Notes: generated from the sequence alone by a model not told the origin. Shown: positions 39,925-52,030, counted from the stretch's first letter. The stretch: 64,000 nt of DNA from Scleroderma bovista (GCA_037178675.1 JAYMGJ010000068.1:62001-126000); one strand, 5' to 3'. A program made the numbers and translations.

Positions 39925-40994
39925 ATGAGGGACGCAAATATCTTTACTTTTCGGAGGGCTATGCCTCGTATGGTCAGTCCAGTCTGTACTCATACCCTAC
40001 TATGCAGTCTTATTTTTCGCGCAGAGTTGGGGTGTCAGAAACCTTTTCAACCTCTGGCAGCGTTCCTTCGGTGCCAGGGTTGTCAAATTCAACAACACCA
40101 ATAAGACTCTCTTCCAGCAGCGCTGGACAGCAAAGGCCCTCATGCGTGCCTACCATGGTGATTTTATCAACGAAAAGATCTTCAAGCGATGGTATCTACC
40201 TGCCACTCTCCCTGACGTTCGACCTCGCAACCACACATCCCTCGGTGACACCCTGGCTCTGGATGACTATGCTGGACGGAATGAACAGCTTGACAGGGCA
40301 ATCCGAAGAAAGGAGGAAGAGGACAAGAAAGGGCTTGCTCCAGTCGGAAGCTTAATGATGGCAGAAGTGGAAAGACGAATAGACGTCTTCATTTTTCGAT
40401 GCTGTTTTGCCCACTCTGTATATGATGCAAGGCGGATGGTCATCCACGGCCACGTCCTGCTTAATGGCAGGAAGGTGCGACTTTTATTTAATCCCATGCA
40501 CCACTCTTTACAGAATATTGCATTCCCTCTAGCACAATAACGCGAATACCCGCCTAGCCCCTGGTGACATGGTGTCGGTCGATCCTGCAGTAATCCCGTT
40601 CCTTCAAGAGCCAGAGGGCATGAAAAATAGTCGTGCTGGCACCGTGAAAGAGACTGACGGCGAGGTTGCGGGTGCCTCAAATGAATCGCCATCCGACCCA
40701 AACACTTCCGAACCCGTTTCCAAAGAAAGCTCCACCGACAAACTTACGCCTTTCCATCTTCCACCTTACGCGTCCCCGTTCATCTTCCTTCCTGCATACG
40801 CAGAAGTCTCTTTCCCCACCTGCTCCGCAGTTTATGTCCGCCATCCGACTGCTCGCCCTGGCTATAGCGAGATTCCAACACCATATGATGCGGACGGTGA
40901 AATAGTTCGTCTTGCGTGGGAGTGGTATTCGAAACGTCGTCCACGGAATCGGAGCAAGTCGCAATTAGCCAGGATGCCAGAAAATCGACGCTAG
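39925..40994 (+). CDS. Mitochondrial ribosomal protein uS4m (Nam9-like)
   Basis: Small-subunit ribosomal protein of mitochondria. Exons 39925-39972 (48 bases), 40025-40474 and 40533-40994 give 319 residues. The short first exon encodes MRDANIFTFRRAMPRM, the family start, and joins SWGVRNLFNLWQRSFG. The S4 RNA-binding domain follows: VERRIDVFIFRCCFAHSVYDARRMV, then IHGHVLLNGRK and, after the second intron, NTRLAPGDMVSVDPAVIPFL. The C-terminal ~120 residues are an extension with an acidic Ser/Thr linker and a YASPFIFLPAYAEVSF block found in fungal uS4m. Other frames in this stretch are larger at first sight, but only this spliced frame keeps the S4 fold. Confidence 0.9.
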
Positions 40995-41736
40995 TCTTGA
41001 TTATGATCTCCGTGCATGGGTATCATCTTAAATAATAATAATAATTTGAATTGACATCTGTCTTCTTTTCATCAAACTCAATCTTGGAGCGGTGGAATCG
41101 ACTCCCCAGGACATGTTCGTTACACATTGGTGAATCAATATATTGATTGAATTAAGAAGCACTGAAACTCACTGGTCAACACACGTATATGTGGCTTAAG
41201 ACAAGTTATTGAGATGTACCGGTTGCAAGTCGGAACCTGGTCGAATGGGTCGCGTTCACCAGTAGGTCTCGAGTGTCTATGGTATCTAGGATGGAAGGCT
41301 CCCTATCAGTTGCTATGTCAGGCTTGCTTCGGTAGTAGGTGTGCCCAACCGCAACAGCTGCTATGGTCTCCTATGAACATTGCTTAAATCCACATCCACA
41401 AGTCGGGAGGCAGGGAACACAATTGTATGTGCTACCAACGTATTGCATAAAGAGCACACCATCTTTACTCCTCTGCGGCAACTGAGCCCAGCCTTTGGAA
41501 CTTCATATCATCGGTGATCAGCTTATGATCACAGGGATGATACCTCAGAAAATGTTACTCTTCCCAACGGTAAATGATAGCATCCTCAGTTCGTGGGACA
41601 GTTAACTTGATACTCGCCCCTGGATGGCCGACAAGATTGAGTGTATTGCAACAATTATTCGAATAATCGGATCATTACGTGTAGAACATCAAGTAAATGA
41701 AATACAATTTACAACACACCTCGAACCCACTGCCTG
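40995..41736. other. Intergenic tail between uS4m and CUE gene
   Basis: 742 bases, convergent 3' flanks, AT-rich at both ends (AATAATAATAATAATT near 41028). Nothing coding seen. Confidence 0.45.
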
Positions 41737-42752
41737 TTACTCTGAAGCGTTCTCTTTCTGCTGCTGAGCAATCAATCGCCTAGGAGATACATTGAGTCGT
41801 TGCTTCCAGTCGAAAAGACCATTATTACATACTGTCTAGCTGCCAGAATCATTTGAGCCTTTCGTTCTCGTAAACTCATTTCGCGCTTTTCCGATGTATC
41901 TTCCCACTTCGCCTTGCCACCCGCTTCGATATTCTCAGGGGGTGAGGATGTAATTATACGCTCATGTAAGTGGTAGCGTTCGATAAGGGATGGCGCGTTC
42001 GTGCTGCAATCAGACAAATTCGAGACACTGGAAGACGCGGTCAACGGTCGTTGTGCGGTGGCCTCGGCACGAGGGTAGATATTATAATAAGCCGGAGGAG
42101 GCTATCCGATGGTGAGCCATGATAGTAGGCAAATCCGAAATGAGAAAACAAATACTCACAGGCTCCAGAAATCCACGTTCTAGAATTTTGTTAGATGTGA
42201 GCTCCACACTACCAGTGCGGAGAAGATCGAAGCGGACGTTATCTCTAAAACGAGGGACAGGGGCGGAATTGTGAAGTGCGAGGTACAACCAGGCATCACC
42301 ACATGCAATACAATAAGTTCTGGGTGTAAGGAGCAATCAATAATGGAAGGGTCACCCACGGTGGGATATCCGGAAACATTGCATGAATTTGATTGACCTA
42401 TTGGCGACTCATGAGTCATATTCGGGAAACCGGACAGAAGCAATGCACCATCTCCTGTGTTACATGCTTGGGTCGAAAACCAAGTAAAGCAGGTGCCGAT
42501 CTCCTTGCATCGTTTGATGACGAAGAGCCTGAGCAGAGGGTAAGCGAGCCGTATCAAACCCAGTGACAAGAGATAGTTGGGTCCGAGGATCAGTAAACCC
42601 ACGGAACATAAAGGAATCGTCCAAATAGTAGACCGTGAAACCTTGTCGACGAGTTAATTGGCGAGGAAAACAGGATACCAACCTGATGTAACCCAGCGGA
42701 AGATGATGATTATGACCGCAACAGCCACAATGGCATTAACAACTTCGCCCAT
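41737..42752 (-). CDS. CUE-domain ER membrane protein (Cue1-like)
   Basis: Cue1 recruits and activates the E2 enzyme Ubc7 at the ER membrane for ERAD. Minus exons 42752-42683, 42528-42449, 42397-42360, 42244-42160, 42101-41833 and 41779-41737 give 585 bases, 194 residues. An N-terminal membrane anchor (residues 6-20, Val/Ile/Ala) is followed by a Ser-rich spacer. The CUE domain runs through VTQEMVNQIHAMFPDIPPD and VRFDLLRTGSVELTSNKILERG, with the Met-Phe-Pro and di-Leu hallmarks. The C-terminus LRERKAQMILAARQRLIAQQQKE is the basic helix seen at the end of fungal Cue1-type proteins and may bind E2. The 38-base third exon splits the CUE domain. All splices use GT...AG. Confidence 0.88.
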
Positions 42753-43322
42753 GGCGTTCTGCAGTCGCGTCAGCTGGTATGCACTTCCGTAGAGAATAGA
42801 TGATGCCGTGCCTACAAATATTCAACAAGCTCGAGAAGGGTATGAGGAACGAGGAAAGCCAACAAGTCTGTTGTGTCTGTCGTGGCACGGTTGATGCAGG
42901 CAGTGTTTTGAAACAGAACGACGGAAAAGGAATGTATTTGTCAGCACCATTTTCTCACATTCCCGGCAATGCACCATTCGTATCATTTCTCATATCCGTA
43001 CATACACCATCTTTGGCATGCGAGCACAGGCCTTCTGGAAACACTACGTGCCGTCCTCGTGCTCTTATATCGCCGCCATTGTATTTCTCTGCGTATCAAC
43101 CTACTCGAAATGCCGCTTGCGCTTGCGGCTTGGCAGAACAAACGACCATATTATTACAGAATTTGTGGACAACGCGGCTCGGTCTACAGAGGACTTCGGA
43201 TGCCCAACCGATGCGAAGCTGACGAGGTGAATGAAAACTATTCAGCCCAGCGATGTTCAAAGATCAAGCGCACCTAGGCTATTGCCACCGAGAAGCCTGT
43301 ACTTCGCTGATTTATTGCATGA
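42753..43322. other. Intergenic region before permease pseudogene
   Basis: 570 bases. I searched it for the missing N-terminal half of the amino-acid permease and found no matching peptide, so either it was deleted or it is too decayed to see. Confidence 0.45.
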
Positions 43323-44232
43323 TTGTTGTTCGGGGTTGTTGGCACTCAGGTTCTCGGCTGGCTTCTATTAATCGCCGCCTCCTTCGCCACGACATCAGTG
43401 ACTGACCTATTGGCTACTGATCTACCTTTACCGATGGGTCAATTATTTTTAGATGTCTTGGGAAAGAGGGGTATGCTGGCTATCTGGAGTATGATCATTG
43501 TCGTACAGGCAGGTTTATCTCGTGAGGAGGACTATGTTCTATTCTGACATATTACCTAGTTTGTCGCAGGTGCTGCTCAAGGTGTAGATGCTTCACGGGT
43601 TGTCTTCGCTTTTGCTAGAGACAACGCTTTGCCTTGCTCACAATTGTGGAAGCGCATTGATCCGCGCACGCGAACGCCAGTGAATTGCGTGTGATTTGTT
43701 ATGGGAGGCTCAGCGCTGTGTGGTCTGCTGAGTTTTTCGACCGCTGCATTAGCTTCTCTCGCTGGGTTAGTATATCGTTGCCTGTGGATGAAGGGTTCGT
43801 AGGCAATGTTGCACTCACGTTGGTTTCCAAAACAGGGCGTCTGTTATTGGCTTTTATGTCTCGTATATCGTGCCAGTCTTCCTGCGTATCACATGTGGTC
43901 GCGACAAGCTGCTTCCTGGCGCGTTCTCGCTTGGTGAATGGTACCTGCCTATAGGCATCGTCGCAGTCGCTTGGGTCGTCTTCGTTGTTGTGCTCCTCTG
44001 CTTCCCTACTGCACAAGCAACAACTGCCCGAGAGATGAGTATGTGACCTTAATGTTTATCATTTTCGCAAGTGGAACTGATTCTTGCAGACTATGCAGCA
44101 GTCATTATCATGGGGGTGTTCTCGTTTGCATCACTTATGTGGGTGTTATTGGCACATAAATGATTCAATGGTCCAATCAAGACGATCGATGCACCTGCGG
44201 CGCCCATGGACATCGAGGAGCGTTTGGATTAG
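43323..44232 (+). pseudogene. Amino-acid/GABA permease (APC superfamily), truncated, two stop codons
   Basis: Only the C-terminal half of a 12-helix permease remains. Exon-like blocks: 43323-43508, 43560-43765, 43836-44038 and 44090-44232. They keep family order: VLGWLLLIAASFAT, GMLAIWSMIIVVQ, ASRVVFAFARDNALP, RTRTPVN, a membrane run, then EWYLPIG. Where the family has Trp, codons at 43692-43694 and 44161-44163 are TGA; both are one G-to-A change from TGG. The block starting 43560 is joined by a GC donor (43509) if the old structure is kept. Reading continues sensibly after each stop, so the lesions are young relative to the truncation. Not functional as a transporter. Confidence 0.82.
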
Positions 44233-44717
44233 ACCAAGGTTAGGCTGTTAACTTGTCCTTATAAAATGCTATTTTATCGGGGGCCGCGGCTTTCTGCCTA
44301 TGGATCACCAACAGATGGTTTATATGCAACACGTCCTCTGGGATACACCTAACACAACGGTACCATTACCATTGTGCGGGCAGCACTCGCGCAGTGACCA
44401 TGTAGTAATATCATCATTGATTTGTACGCGAACCGCTCCAATGATTGTCAAGTCACTAAGAACATAGTGATTCTCTAAGCTGGCACAAGTAAATGTTGTA
44501 TAACAGAATTCAAGTATGTAAGTCAGTGTGACCATCGTAATAAGCACGAATACGCATTTTGTAGTTAGCTATTGCAATGATCATTCGTCGAGAATCACTA
44601 TACTTCAGTTGCCATGGACATGACGGTACCCGAAAACCACCCGAGTTCCCAGACCTTCAATCCGTCGATCGTAGTATCAGCATATTAGAGTGCAACGAGT
44701 TACAGTATTCCGAACAC

Positions 44718-45062
44718 TATGGGAAATCCAACAAATGGCATCAGGACCATGTGTCCAGTGATCTTCCACCAAATTGTCGTCTCGGATCGTCCTGCGTTAG
44801 TACTCCCAATCAAGGCTTTGTCCCTGACCCCCCCCCTATAGAGTCAATCGAATCAGGCTCGCTCCCAGCGCCTCTTCCCTCCATTCAGATCTTCACGCTA
44901 CAAGGTCATCCAGAGTTCACACCAAAATCATGCATGCATTCTTGGATACATGGTAGAAAGCACCACAGCTAATGGACGAAAACGAGCAGATGGTATACCT
45001 GGAACACAACGGGTCGACGGAAGGGCCTTCGATGGTGTTGGCGTCCTATTTCAAGGTATTTC
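44718..45062 (+). pseudogene. Class I glutamine amidotransferase-like relic
   Basis: A frame around 44577-44972 contains KWHQDHVSSDLPPN, then STPNQGFV and the hallmark IQIFTLQGHPEFTP, whose His and Glu are two of the three GATase-I catalytic residues. The catalytic Cys region upstream is not seen. Downstream the homology moves to another frame (ESTTANGRK...GRAFDGVGV around 44950-45050), so at least one frameshift is present. This fits a decayed GMP-synthase-like family gene, common as stand-alone GATase-I proteins in fungi. Function is lost. Confidence 0.6.
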
Positions 45063-46241
45063 GGGCCCTGTGAAGTGTTTTTATGCGGGATTAATACTGT
45101 CACTCAGGTGATTATAGGCAATGGGTCTGATACGGTATAATCGAGTCCAGGGACTGTATTCGTCAACTGTGACTTATTGGCCATTCACGGGGCTTACTCG
45201 TAAACACTGTACCCCATACTATTCCCAATACTGAGACCACGCATAGCAGTTACCGATCGTCCGAGCCTCGCTATTTTGGGCAGTGGAACATCGCATTCAA
45301 TGAGCCGAACTGACTCTTGTGTAGGATGACCCTAACGATGCGAGGTTGCAGCACTAACTTGTTCGTGTCAGCTGGTGTTACGAGTAGACAGCAAGGTGTT
45401 TCTACTCCGCCATATTCGACAACAATCATAGTACTTGATTAGTAACTTCATCACATGTCTTCAATCTTAGCGGCCAACCCTTGTAATGTCATTGTATTGC
45501 CAAGAAAGGCTGCAATTCTCATAATTATTACATGATACATTGCAGAACATTACAAATGCAGCCTCTCAGGCCCACGCAAAGAATTTTGTGGCCCTTTGAA
45601 AATCCAAAGCAAAATGTTGGGCAGCGCAAGCAATTGAAATGATATTACCTTCGACAAAGAGGTTACTAAGCGCTGGATTTTGTGCATACAGGAAACCGTG
45701 TTGCTCGATGGAGAATCACCCCACCTAAACTCCTATTGGGCGACCTGTCGACATAGTTATCTATGACTAACTACTGAACATCCCACAGACCTTGCTCACA
45801 CGTTTTGCTTCGTTGTTAGTTGAGATTGCCCATTAAGAATTCTTTCCATCCAAAGTATATTCATGTTTCAGCTTTTGCTCCATAGTTTTATGATAGTGAC
45901 ATCAGTGTAGACAGGTTGAAAAATCACTGCATTGCAACTAACAAGCACATTAATTATCACTTGCAATGTACAACTCCATGTGAGTAGCGGTCCTTGCATG
46001 TACTCCAGACAACCTGGTGGCCTTCGCATCCAAGTCGTGCCTCCAACACAATAGTCCCAAATTGGTCAACATTACCTGTTGACATCAATAACTTGCCAGG
46101 TACGCAATGATGTGACACCACGTAAATGACACGCAAATATCTGGAAGAGTCTGGTTGTCCTTCATTCTAATAATGACATCCATGCGGAACAACAGTAACA
46201 TGAGTACATTAATAAGCTGTTCTCCTATATCCAGCGAGTCT
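45063..46241. other. Gene-poor stretch, no supported gene
   Basis: About 1.2 kb, AT-rich, with only short open frames and no family motif. It includes the 3' flank of the DUF6698 gene. Confidence 0.4.
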
Positions 46242-47818
46242 TCAGACAGTTGAAGATGGTCGGCTCCCGGTTGTTCTGTCACGGCGCTTCCTCAGAGTCG
46301 AGGCAACTGACTTTCTTTCAGCCGCCTGTGGACGATACGTGGATACGTTCATCCGTCCGAAGATAGTGCTACCAAGTATTACCTTGCATTAGATATGTTG
46401 AACGTGCCCGCAGGAAGCAACCTACCGATTCCACCAAAAGAGAAGTTCTGTGATTTCTGCCGTCTCCTGTTGTGTACGGCAATCTTCAAAGAAGGCAATA
46501 ATGTTGCTGTAGAATGCTTCATAGTTAAAATCCTCATCGACGATACGCCAAGAGGTACAGCTCGACAGAGCAAATCGCAACTTGAGACCAAGTCAGCCAC
46601 TGTCTGTGGAGTGAGCAATTTACTCACTTGTACTGCAGTGTATGCGATTGCACGAGGAGCAACAGACTTCATCCCAATAAGGGAGGCTACATGAGCGTGG
46701 CTTCGTTTATCACTGGGACCCTTCCGATGCTTCAGGGGTAGTGCGGAGGTTGATGCTCCGGCTTCATCATCAGTGTCATCCGGGATAGTGTCAGAATCAG
46801 TGGAACTCGGTGATGTGAAGATGTGTTTGAAGGCCTGTAGAAAGGCTAAGTCCCATTATCGAAGGAGGTTTCACGACTAACCTTCACCAAGAGGGCATTC
46901 TTGAAGAGCCCCTTAACAGGATTTTCGGGATCATAATGCTCGTCCTTGTAAAGGAAGTACGGCCAACAGTCAGAGGTCACCAGATAATCGGGGTGAAAAC
47001 CACGGATGTTTGCTCTGTGCCTGCAGTTACAGAACTAATGAGTGGGCGTGACATTCAAGGCGAAATAGAGGGCAAACGTGCTGGGGATTAGACCAGTCGT
47101 AGTCTACTGGACATATCAACCGGGCGGTTGCGTCATGATAGAAGCCTCTCCCAGTTTTTTGGCGTGGCTCCAGTGCTGGTTCTGGGGGTGGCCTGCTGCC
47201 CATCAGCCAACCCACAACCACCGTCTTCAGTCCAGCGGCATCATCACCATGTGCTCCATCTGCACCTTTGTTCAGCTTGGCAGGTTGTCAGCCAATCGAT
47301 TGGTGGAGATCAGAGGGATACTCACATATTTCATGATCAGCCTTACCTCATAGTTGTCTGACTCAGCAGTGAGATCTGGCTTCAACGACGGAATCCATCG
47401 TACTAGCTCTTGGTAACTGCGGTACAAGCATTCTTCCCTAAATGACATATCAGTATATCACAGCAGGCTTTAGGACACCTTACTCATCTGAATGTCCAAC
47501 CAATTCACCATTCGAGTCGGTCTGCTCCATACAGGCATGGCGGTCAGCTTCACTGACCAGGTCTTCCACACGGTCTTTGAGAGTAACAACCCGTCTGATC
47601 ACACGTCCACAACTAAGGTATTTATTATAGCATCTAAGCAATGATTGATGGAGAGGATCAACTCACACGAATCACGTTGAATAGAATGGGGACAGAACAC
47701 ACTTTTGGGGGCTAGATGCTTGAGCACCACGTAGCTCGCAATTTTCTTCTTCTAGACTATTGATACGACGCTTGAAGGCAGTAATAGAACTTGCGATGTT
47801 GTCTTCAGACAGAGTCAT
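46242..47818 (-). CDS. DUF6698-family protein, intact, repeat-associated
   Basis: Minus exons 47818-47703, 47612-47484, 47437-47347, 47275-47078, 47034-46882, 46834-46628, 46580-46426 and 46368-46242 sum to 1176 bases, 391 residues, with all introns GT...AG. The N-terminus is a coiled-coil-like helix (SLEEENCELRGAQ). The family core follows: LNKGADGAHGDDAAGLK, GRGFYHDATARLICPVDYDW, PYFLYKDEHYDPENPVKGL, AFKHIFTSPSS, then QLRFALSSCTSW, FNYEAFYSNIIAFFED and LLFWWNR, ending in a basic tail. The family has no established function but is greatly expanded in Agaricomycetes and often sits beside transposons. Unlike its neighbours this copy shows no lesion. Confidence 0.8.
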
Positions 47819-48045
47819 GTCTCCACAGATTGCAGCGGCGCGAGTATGCAAATCAGAGAGTCAGTCGTGGGAAAAGATTTTAAATGAAAGAGGTCAGTGG
47901 CATGACAAGAAGATGAAGCACCAACATAAGTTCCAACCAACTCTAATGGAGCAATGCCCCTGTTAGTCACAATGTTCTTCATTACTCTGCTGAGGGAGCT
48001 GATTTTGGAGAAACTGTCCGAGTCAATCAGAAATACTAACTGTAA

Positions 48046-48700
48046 CTTTAAAGTGGCAAATGCTAACTTTAAAAAGCGGCCATCAATTTTGGTGGGGGCA
48101 AACCTACCTTTCCTCGATCACAACATTGCCAATAAACTCCAAGAGTTATCAAACAGGTCGAGACGTCTGTTGTGGAGCATTTCACTGAGACCTAAAGTAG
48201 CATTAGCCTTTCAGCAATAATACTACAAGGTGAAAAAGAGACGGGGTGATCCAAGTCACTGAGCTCCAATAATCATGATCCGGCCTATTACAACCACAGA
48301 ACCGCCATTAATGGCAATCGGCGTCCTGTGCCCGGCGATTCGAGTGCAAGGTTCAGTAGATCGATGATGAGACTGTTCATAGATCAACATTCAGTGCCTG
48401 TGTCCGGATCGACACTGCCGAGCGACCAGGGCACCTCGTGGTATTTGACAATAACACGTCTACCTGGAACACCATTCCGGGAAAGCCTAGACCCAGCGAA
48501 AGCTGTGGTCCTATTACGAGGACCCGTTAGTAATTTCCCCCACCTTTTTAACGCATTCACGTACTTGAGCTTTCGGTAACATGCTCCAAGGTTTAGTAGT
48601 AAGTGCGCCGTCATCCAGGACATACGCCACGCAATGAAACTAAAAAAAAGTCAGAGCTTACTCTTTGTGGGTACTAACCCACGCCATCAACACAGTTACC
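48046..48700. repeat. Dispersed repeat, copy A
   Basis: About 650 bases nearly collinear with 58311-58757 in the same orientation. Shared landmarks are GCGGCCATCAATTT, CCTTTCCTCGATCACAAC, TTTCACTGAGACCTAAA, AATAATCATGATCCGGCCTA, TGTGCC-GGCGATTCGA and CTTACTC-TGTGGG-ACTAAC. On the minus strand both copies encode a similar peptide (LGLSE followed by LFDNS), so the repeat derives from protein-coding sequence. Confidence 0.7.
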
Positions 48701-48904
48701 TTGATACTGGCAACATCTGAATCCTCTTTTGAGCTCATTGACGGGATCGAACTTGTATTTTCTATCACTTGGCGTGTGTTCTCCTTTTTCAGGCTTTCAA
48801 ATCTGGTGTTCGGCGATGCGGCTCGCTGTGCCGTTGCCTGATATGATTGGCAGACGAGAATTCAAGGTCACAGTCATTACTTCACTGTGGGGAAACTGTC
48901 AATT

Positions 48905-49080
48905 GCAAGCGCTAACCAACTTTAGGAAGCAGCCATCGAAGCGTTTCAAGACCCAAAATACCATTAGTTCCAACCGTTGGTCTGTGATAGGCTGAGTCAC
49001 TCAGCGCCAACTCGTCATCGTGGACATTTCGAGACCTAAGGCGCCGCCAGCTTCAATGATAATAATCAGAAAAAGAGATG
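48905..49080. repeat. Dispersed repeat, partial copy C
   Basis: A shorter relative of copies A and B: AACTTTAGGAAGCAGCCATCG matches the start of those copies in degenerate form, and CGAGACCTAAGGCGCCGCCAGCTTC near 49029 matches the AGACCTAAAATGCCGCCAGCTTC stretch of copy B. Confidence 0.5.
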
Positions 49081-49415
49081 CAATCAATATTTTGGACCAA
49101 TATTGCTGTCTACAAACCATGCAACATCCTTCCATATTGGTTGATTATGAAATCACACCTTCCCCGCATTACACCGACTATCCAGTGCTGGAAGATTTTT
49201 TGGAGAAACTTGACCTCCTGGAACCGCATCGAGACTGGTCAGCGCGATTTCTCATTCCGCTGAGAAGGATGGGAGTTACAGCTCTGGATGATATGGATAT
49301 GGTGACGCCAGAGAGCCTTCACGTCTTCTTTGGACTCCCGCCGATCACCATCATGGACTTCTTTGCACATGCCGATGATATGGTCCAGTCCATCCGAGTC
49401 CATCGTGCTTTGTAG
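49020..49415 (+). other. Open frame with a SAM-like C-terminal helical block
   Basis: 131 codons. The second half (VLEDFLEKLDLLEPHRDWS, GVTALDDMDMVTPESLHVFFGLP) has the spacing of SAM-like domains at the ends of Agaricomycete repeat-associated proteins. Upstream sequence is repeat copy C, so this may be the last exon of a decayed gene. Family assignment is tentative. Confidence 0.35.
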
Positions 49416-49555
49416 CCTTTACTAGGTATTGTACAGCAGTGGCTGGCAGGGTATGTGCCTTTGATATGGTGGTGGCACTCCTTGTACTAAGCTCAGTCGC
49501 CAGGATGCTTATGAACAGAACCGAGTGATCTCGGATACATGTTGAACGAACCGCT

Positions 49556-52030
49556 GTGACGGGGCCTGAAGGGAATATGGTCAGTCACGTTGTCCAGTAT
49601 GATGATTGTAACACACCGGTTACGTACCAAGTGTTGATAAACCACATCTTCGCCGAACATATCGGAATATTTATGGACGTGGATCTTGATGACACGATCA
49701 TCTACTTAAATACTCATGTTAAACATGTCACTATAGTGATCCAAATCCTGAGGAAAGAGGAACTGCACCTTAGTGAGAAGAAACTTCATTTCCTCCGCAA
49801 AGAAGTCAAGATACTCGGTAGCGTCGTCACAGATGACGGCATTCGAATGGACCCCGAGAGTCAACTGGAAGGACCCGACGAACCGCACCTCATGCAGAGG
49901 GTTCGTAGGAGTGGTGAGGATCTTGCAGACAATATCTATAAAGTCTATGCTCCACTTGGGGTATTAACCGAAGCCAGCGCTGAGTCGAAGCCTTTCCAAC
50001 GGAGCTACACCAGTAATGTGCGTTCGAGACAGTCAAGAGATATGTCTCGGTGTGTGCGCCCCACTGCCGTGTTCCTCTTGACTACGGTCCGGATTGTGAC
50101 CCCATCTGGGTCATGACTGCCAATGCCTGTGGTAAATGGGATCGGGGGTGTTGTCGCTCAGGGCCGTGACTGGAAGGGTGCCAAAGTGGCCGCCGTCTAT
50201 TCTGCAGAAATGACATCCACACAATGCAATTACCCTGTGCACAAGCAAGAATTAATGGCAGGAGTGTGGAGACCATGCTCCGCCATCATGATATCCTACA
50301 GGGTGTCAAGTTCACAGGGTGACAGATCAAAAGAGTCTGACTCACATCCTCGACCAGAAAGGACTGTCTGGGCGGCAGGCACGTTGGATGGAATGTTTGG
50401 CCTTGAAGTTTTGTATGTCCCTGGTGAGGAAAGTGTTTTACTGGATGCGCTATCTCGTATGTATGAGCTCGACGCACCTGGAACGACCTGGTTGCGCGAA
50501 ATTATCTTCAATATGACCTGGACGTTAATGAAGTCGACTCGACACCACCGACTAGACTTATCACCACACCCTTGTTGGTGCGATCGCACCGAGCGTTCGG
50601 CGCAGCCACCGTCTGGCCGACAAGCACACCGAGCTCACGTAACAGAACCAAGACGATCGAAGGCGACACCAACGCCTCTTGTGACGGAACCGACGCCCCC
50701 CGCTGGAGGGGGAGAAGACCTGCCTCCAACAGGACCAGTTGAATCTAGATCGCCCGAGTCAGTCGTGCATGAGGAAACGGCTTGGACACACCAACATCCA
50801 GCGCCGCCGGCAGAGAGCGGATGACCTGAGACGGGTGCCAAGCTTGCCACACGCATGCGAGAGCGGTCCGCTCTGGGGGACCCTCGTACAGAGAGGGGAA
50901 TGGGTAGTACCTCAACGGCTATACCTGAAAATGTCACAATGTCAGATATACCCGCCCCAGCTGAAAGGGAAACAAGGTGCGTAGCGCCGGTAACGTACCC
51001 GCATGATGAGTGAAGGGTCGATACAAGGAAGACTCGTTCTTTGAAAGGATATTAGAGACTCCAAAAACATTTAAGAATTTCTCACTTACAAATGATGCCT
51101 TCATACGCCTGAAACTGCACGACAGAGTTGTGATTTGTATCCCAAGATAGGTGAAAGAATGCCGAGGGGAATGATCATTGATCAGGCGCATTCACTGTTA
51201 GCTCATCTGGGATCAGGGAAAACATTATTGTACCTAAGGGAGTACGTATGGCGAGACACCATGGTACACGACGTTGCCGTGTTCTGCACGTCGTGTACGA
51301 TCTGTCAACGGAGTGAGCCTTCGAATCAGAAGCCGAACTGAACCCGCTGTCCGTACTGTCTACATCGTGGGACGCCAGATAGGTGTCGACTTTGTGGGAA
51401 GGTGACCTGGATCAAAGGATAGAGGCGGATCGCATGATTCTATAACGGTGATAATGGACTTACTCACCGCGATGGCCATCTGGTACCGAGCTGAACAATG
51501 TATACTGCGAAAGACATTGTTGAGCTGATGTTGGCAGAAGTCTACAGACTTCACGGATTACCTAGAACGATTGTTAGCGATAGAGGCGTCATGTTTACGA
51601 GTCTATTTTGGATGCACCTTAACAAGCTGATGGGAGTTAAACAGCGCATGTCATCCAGAGGCTGACGGGACAACTGAGCGTGCCAACCGTACGATCGGAC
51701 ACATGCTGAGATCTTGCACTGGGCCTACCCCAGAAGGACTGGGTTTCAAGATTACCTGCCATCGAGTTTGCTATCAATCTCACCCGATCTGAATCGACCG
51801 GGTACTCACCGTTCTTCTTGAGCCTAGAGCAATGATTTGGATGCTCCAAGTAGCGACAAGTTCCCGAGCGTAAAGGGTACACGCAAAGGATGAAGCTAGC
51901 GTCGACGGCGGGACATGATGCATTGTTGACAACGAGATGAAACAGACAGTACTAGTACTACTACTAACTTCAAGCAAGGCCGGGGAGACGCATGTGCCCG
52001 TTTGTTGTGGGCGATTTGGTCTACTTACAT
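49556..52030 (+). mobile_element. Ty3/gypsy retrotransposon pol remnant
   Basis: Reverse transcriptase block at 49556-49990: YQVLINHIFAEHIGIFMDVDLDD, where the family active site normally reads YLDD, then LHFLRKEVKILGSVV. RNase H region at 50080-50480, split over frames, ends in LEVLYVPGEESVLLDALSRM. Integrase zinc domain at 51135-51330 (HSLLAHLGSGK...CTSCTICQRSE) and core near 51360-51700 are shifted and interrupted. Many frameshifts and stops make it non-functional. No LTR pair was recognised, so true limits are unknown. Confidence 0.8.

Noticed and set aside
39786..40355. 189-codon plus frame over the uS4m gene
   Set aside because: Only the spliced frame beginning MRDANIF gives the uS4m fold; this frame reads across the first intron and then out of phase.
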